From the NCBI GenBank assembly GCA_902773365.1, contig CACYEG010000133.1:1-5426 (forward strand): DNA of 5,426 nt, read 5' to 3'. The notes beneath the pieces are model-generated. The model did not search any database and was not told where the DNA came from. It worked only from the letters and a program-made list of their open reading frames with translations. How positions within the stretch are numbered: the stretch's first letter is position 1; each line of letters opens with the position of its first letter. The stretch comes from an uncultured Erysipelotrichaceae bacterium (GTDB lineage: Bacteria > Bacillota_I > Bacilli_A > RF39 > UBA660). Below are positions 4,937 to 5,426 of this stretch, one piece after another. The position numbers were made by a program, and so were the translations under genes.

Positions 4937-5290
4937 ATGAATTATCACACAGGTGATATAATTAAAGTTACTGTCACGAGTATAGAGAATTATGGAATAT
5001 TTGTTACAGTAGATGAAGAATATAATGGCATGATTCACATATCCGAAATGTCTGATAAATTTGTCACAAATGTAAGGAATTATGCTTACCCAGGGGAAAC
5101 AATATATGCAAAAGTTATCGATGTAGATAATACTAAGTATCAAATAAAACTTTCTATTAAGTCAATTGACTACAGAATTACAACTAGAAAAGGCAATATT
5201 ATGGAAAGTCCAAACGGCTTTTCTAAGTTAAAAGAAATGTTGCCAATTTGGATAGAAAAGAAAATGCAAGAGATAGAATGTAGTGCATAA
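4937..5290 (+). CDS. Small S1-domain RNA-binding protein (CvfD/YugI type)
   Basis: This 117-aa protein has one S1 (OB-fold) domain at about 5-77. It opens TGDIIKVTVTSIENYGIFV (5-23), followed by GMIHISEM (31-38), a PGETIYAKVIDVD segment (52-64) and a KLSIKS end (71-76). The tail SPNGFSKLKEMLPIWIEKKM (91-110) is the helix-forming C-terminus seen in single-S1 proteins such as CvfD and YugI, which bind RNA or ribosomes and act as post-transcriptional regulators or general stress proteins in Firmicutes. Length (YugI is about 130 aa) and domain layout fit. The ATG at 4937 is chosen because GAGGTG lies at 4925-4930. A frame open from GTG 4904 would run through the -10 box and is rejected. It is divergent from nifU with overlapping control region. 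No hairpin terminator is visible before the tRNA promoter, so transcripts may run on into the tRNA. Confidence 0.85.
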   Translation: MNYHTGDIIKVTVTSIENYGIFVTVDEEYNGMIHISEMSDKFVTNVRNYAYPGETIYAKVIDVDNTKYQIKLSIKSIDYRITTRKGNIMESPNGFSKLKEMLPIWIEKKMQEIECSA

Positions 5291-5322
5291 TAAGAAAATT
5301 TACGCAAAATCCGCAAAAATTC

Positions 5323-5351
5323 TTGACAGGATATGGCTAAAATGTTATATT
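5323..5351 (+). promoter_or_regulatory. Strong promoter of the tRNA gene
   Basis: A consensus TTGACA (5323-5328), a 17-base spacer and TATATT (5346-5351) with extended TGt (5343-5345) drive the tRNA. Transcription should start near 5358, about 13 bases before the mature 5' end. A perfect inverted repeat ATGTTA/TAACAT (5342-5347 and 5352-5357) is centred on the -10. Confidence 0.85.
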
Positions 5352-5370
5352 TAACATGTCCTATTTTTAT

Positions 5371-5426
5371 GGGCGCTTAGCTCAGTTGGTTAGAGCATCT
5401 GCCTTACAAGCAGAGGGTCTGGGGTT
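5371..5426 (+). tRNA. tRNA-Val (anticodon UAC), 3' end cut by the window
   Basis: The 56 bases present give the acceptor strand GGGCGCT (5371-5377), TA, a D-arm closed by GCTC (5380-5383) and GAGC (5393-5396), and an anticodon stem TCTGC/GCAGA (5398-5402 and 5410-5414). The loop CTTACAA has anticodon TAC at 5405-5407, reading GUA and other Val codons. A five-base variable loop GGGTC follows, then the start of the T-arm. The remaining about 20 bases, including any encoded CCA, are beyond the window. Confidence 0.92.

Noticed and set aside
4895..5143. Open minus-strand frame of 82 codons opposite the S1-domain gene
   Set aside because: It is antisense to a convincingly identified S1 domain, has low-complexity Ile/Tyr/Cys-rich sequence typical of an A+T-rich shadow frame, and starts within the coding region.
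1..5426. Mobile element, phage, toxin-antitoxin or defence system
   Set aside because: No transposase, integrase, terminal repeats, target duplications, nuclease motifs or toxin-like small gene pair were seen. The window reads as a compact chromosomal region.

Overview
The window is A+T-rich bacterial DNA that looks like a low-GC Gram-positive of the Bacilli/Mollicutes-related side of the Firmicutes. The evidence is a set of Bacillus-type genes of the yun/yut group (YunB, YutD, YutH-like, YutI/NifU-like), a CvfD/YugI-type S1 protein, Bacillus-like -35/-10 promoters with extended TGn elements, and intrinsic terminators with U-tracts. All nine Trp codons I can count are TGG, so the code is almost certainly standard (table 11), not the Mycoplasma code. 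An uncultured gut Bacilli/Erysipelotrichia/RF39-like genome would fit, but that placement is inference.

Layout: (1) 1-934 holds one unrecognised, highly charged protein with a single C-terminal membrane anchor, with a short-leader promoter and a terminator overlapping its stop codon. (2) 946-1611 is a YunB-family sporulation protein whose start codon lies almost directly on a TATAAT box, so it may be leaderless. (3) 1612-2712 is a two-gene unit: an unrecognised 260-aa tail-anchored protein, then YutD, whose ribosome site overlaps the upstream stop codon. The -10 box of this unit overlaps the yunB stop. (4) 2755-3693 is a 303-aa protein with a DUF1292-like N-terminus, a Pro/Glu-rich linker, a coiled coil and an EPxxx repeat, with its own promoter and terminator. 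(5) 3714-4601 is a YutH/CotS-like spore-coat kinase-fold protein, convergent with a minus-strand NifU C-terminal-domain Fe-S protein (4596-4832). The two genes share a six-base palindrome as their stops, and the terminator for the nifU transcript is embedded in the yutH coding sequence. (6) 4833-4936 contains back-to-back divergent promoters for nifU and for a small S1-domain protein (4937-5290). (7) A strong promoter then drives a tRNA-Val(UAC) gene that is cut by the window end.

Functionally, YunB and YutH are sporulation-associated families. From memory, YutI, YutH, YutD and YunB lie in this same relative order in Bacillus subtilis, with other genes between them, so the window appears to be a compacted version of an old Bacilli gene neighbourhood. 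The two tail-anchored unknowns and the DUF1292 fusion are the lineage-specific additions and the best candidates for something new. I see no mobile element, CRISPR array, phage gene or biosynthetic cluster.
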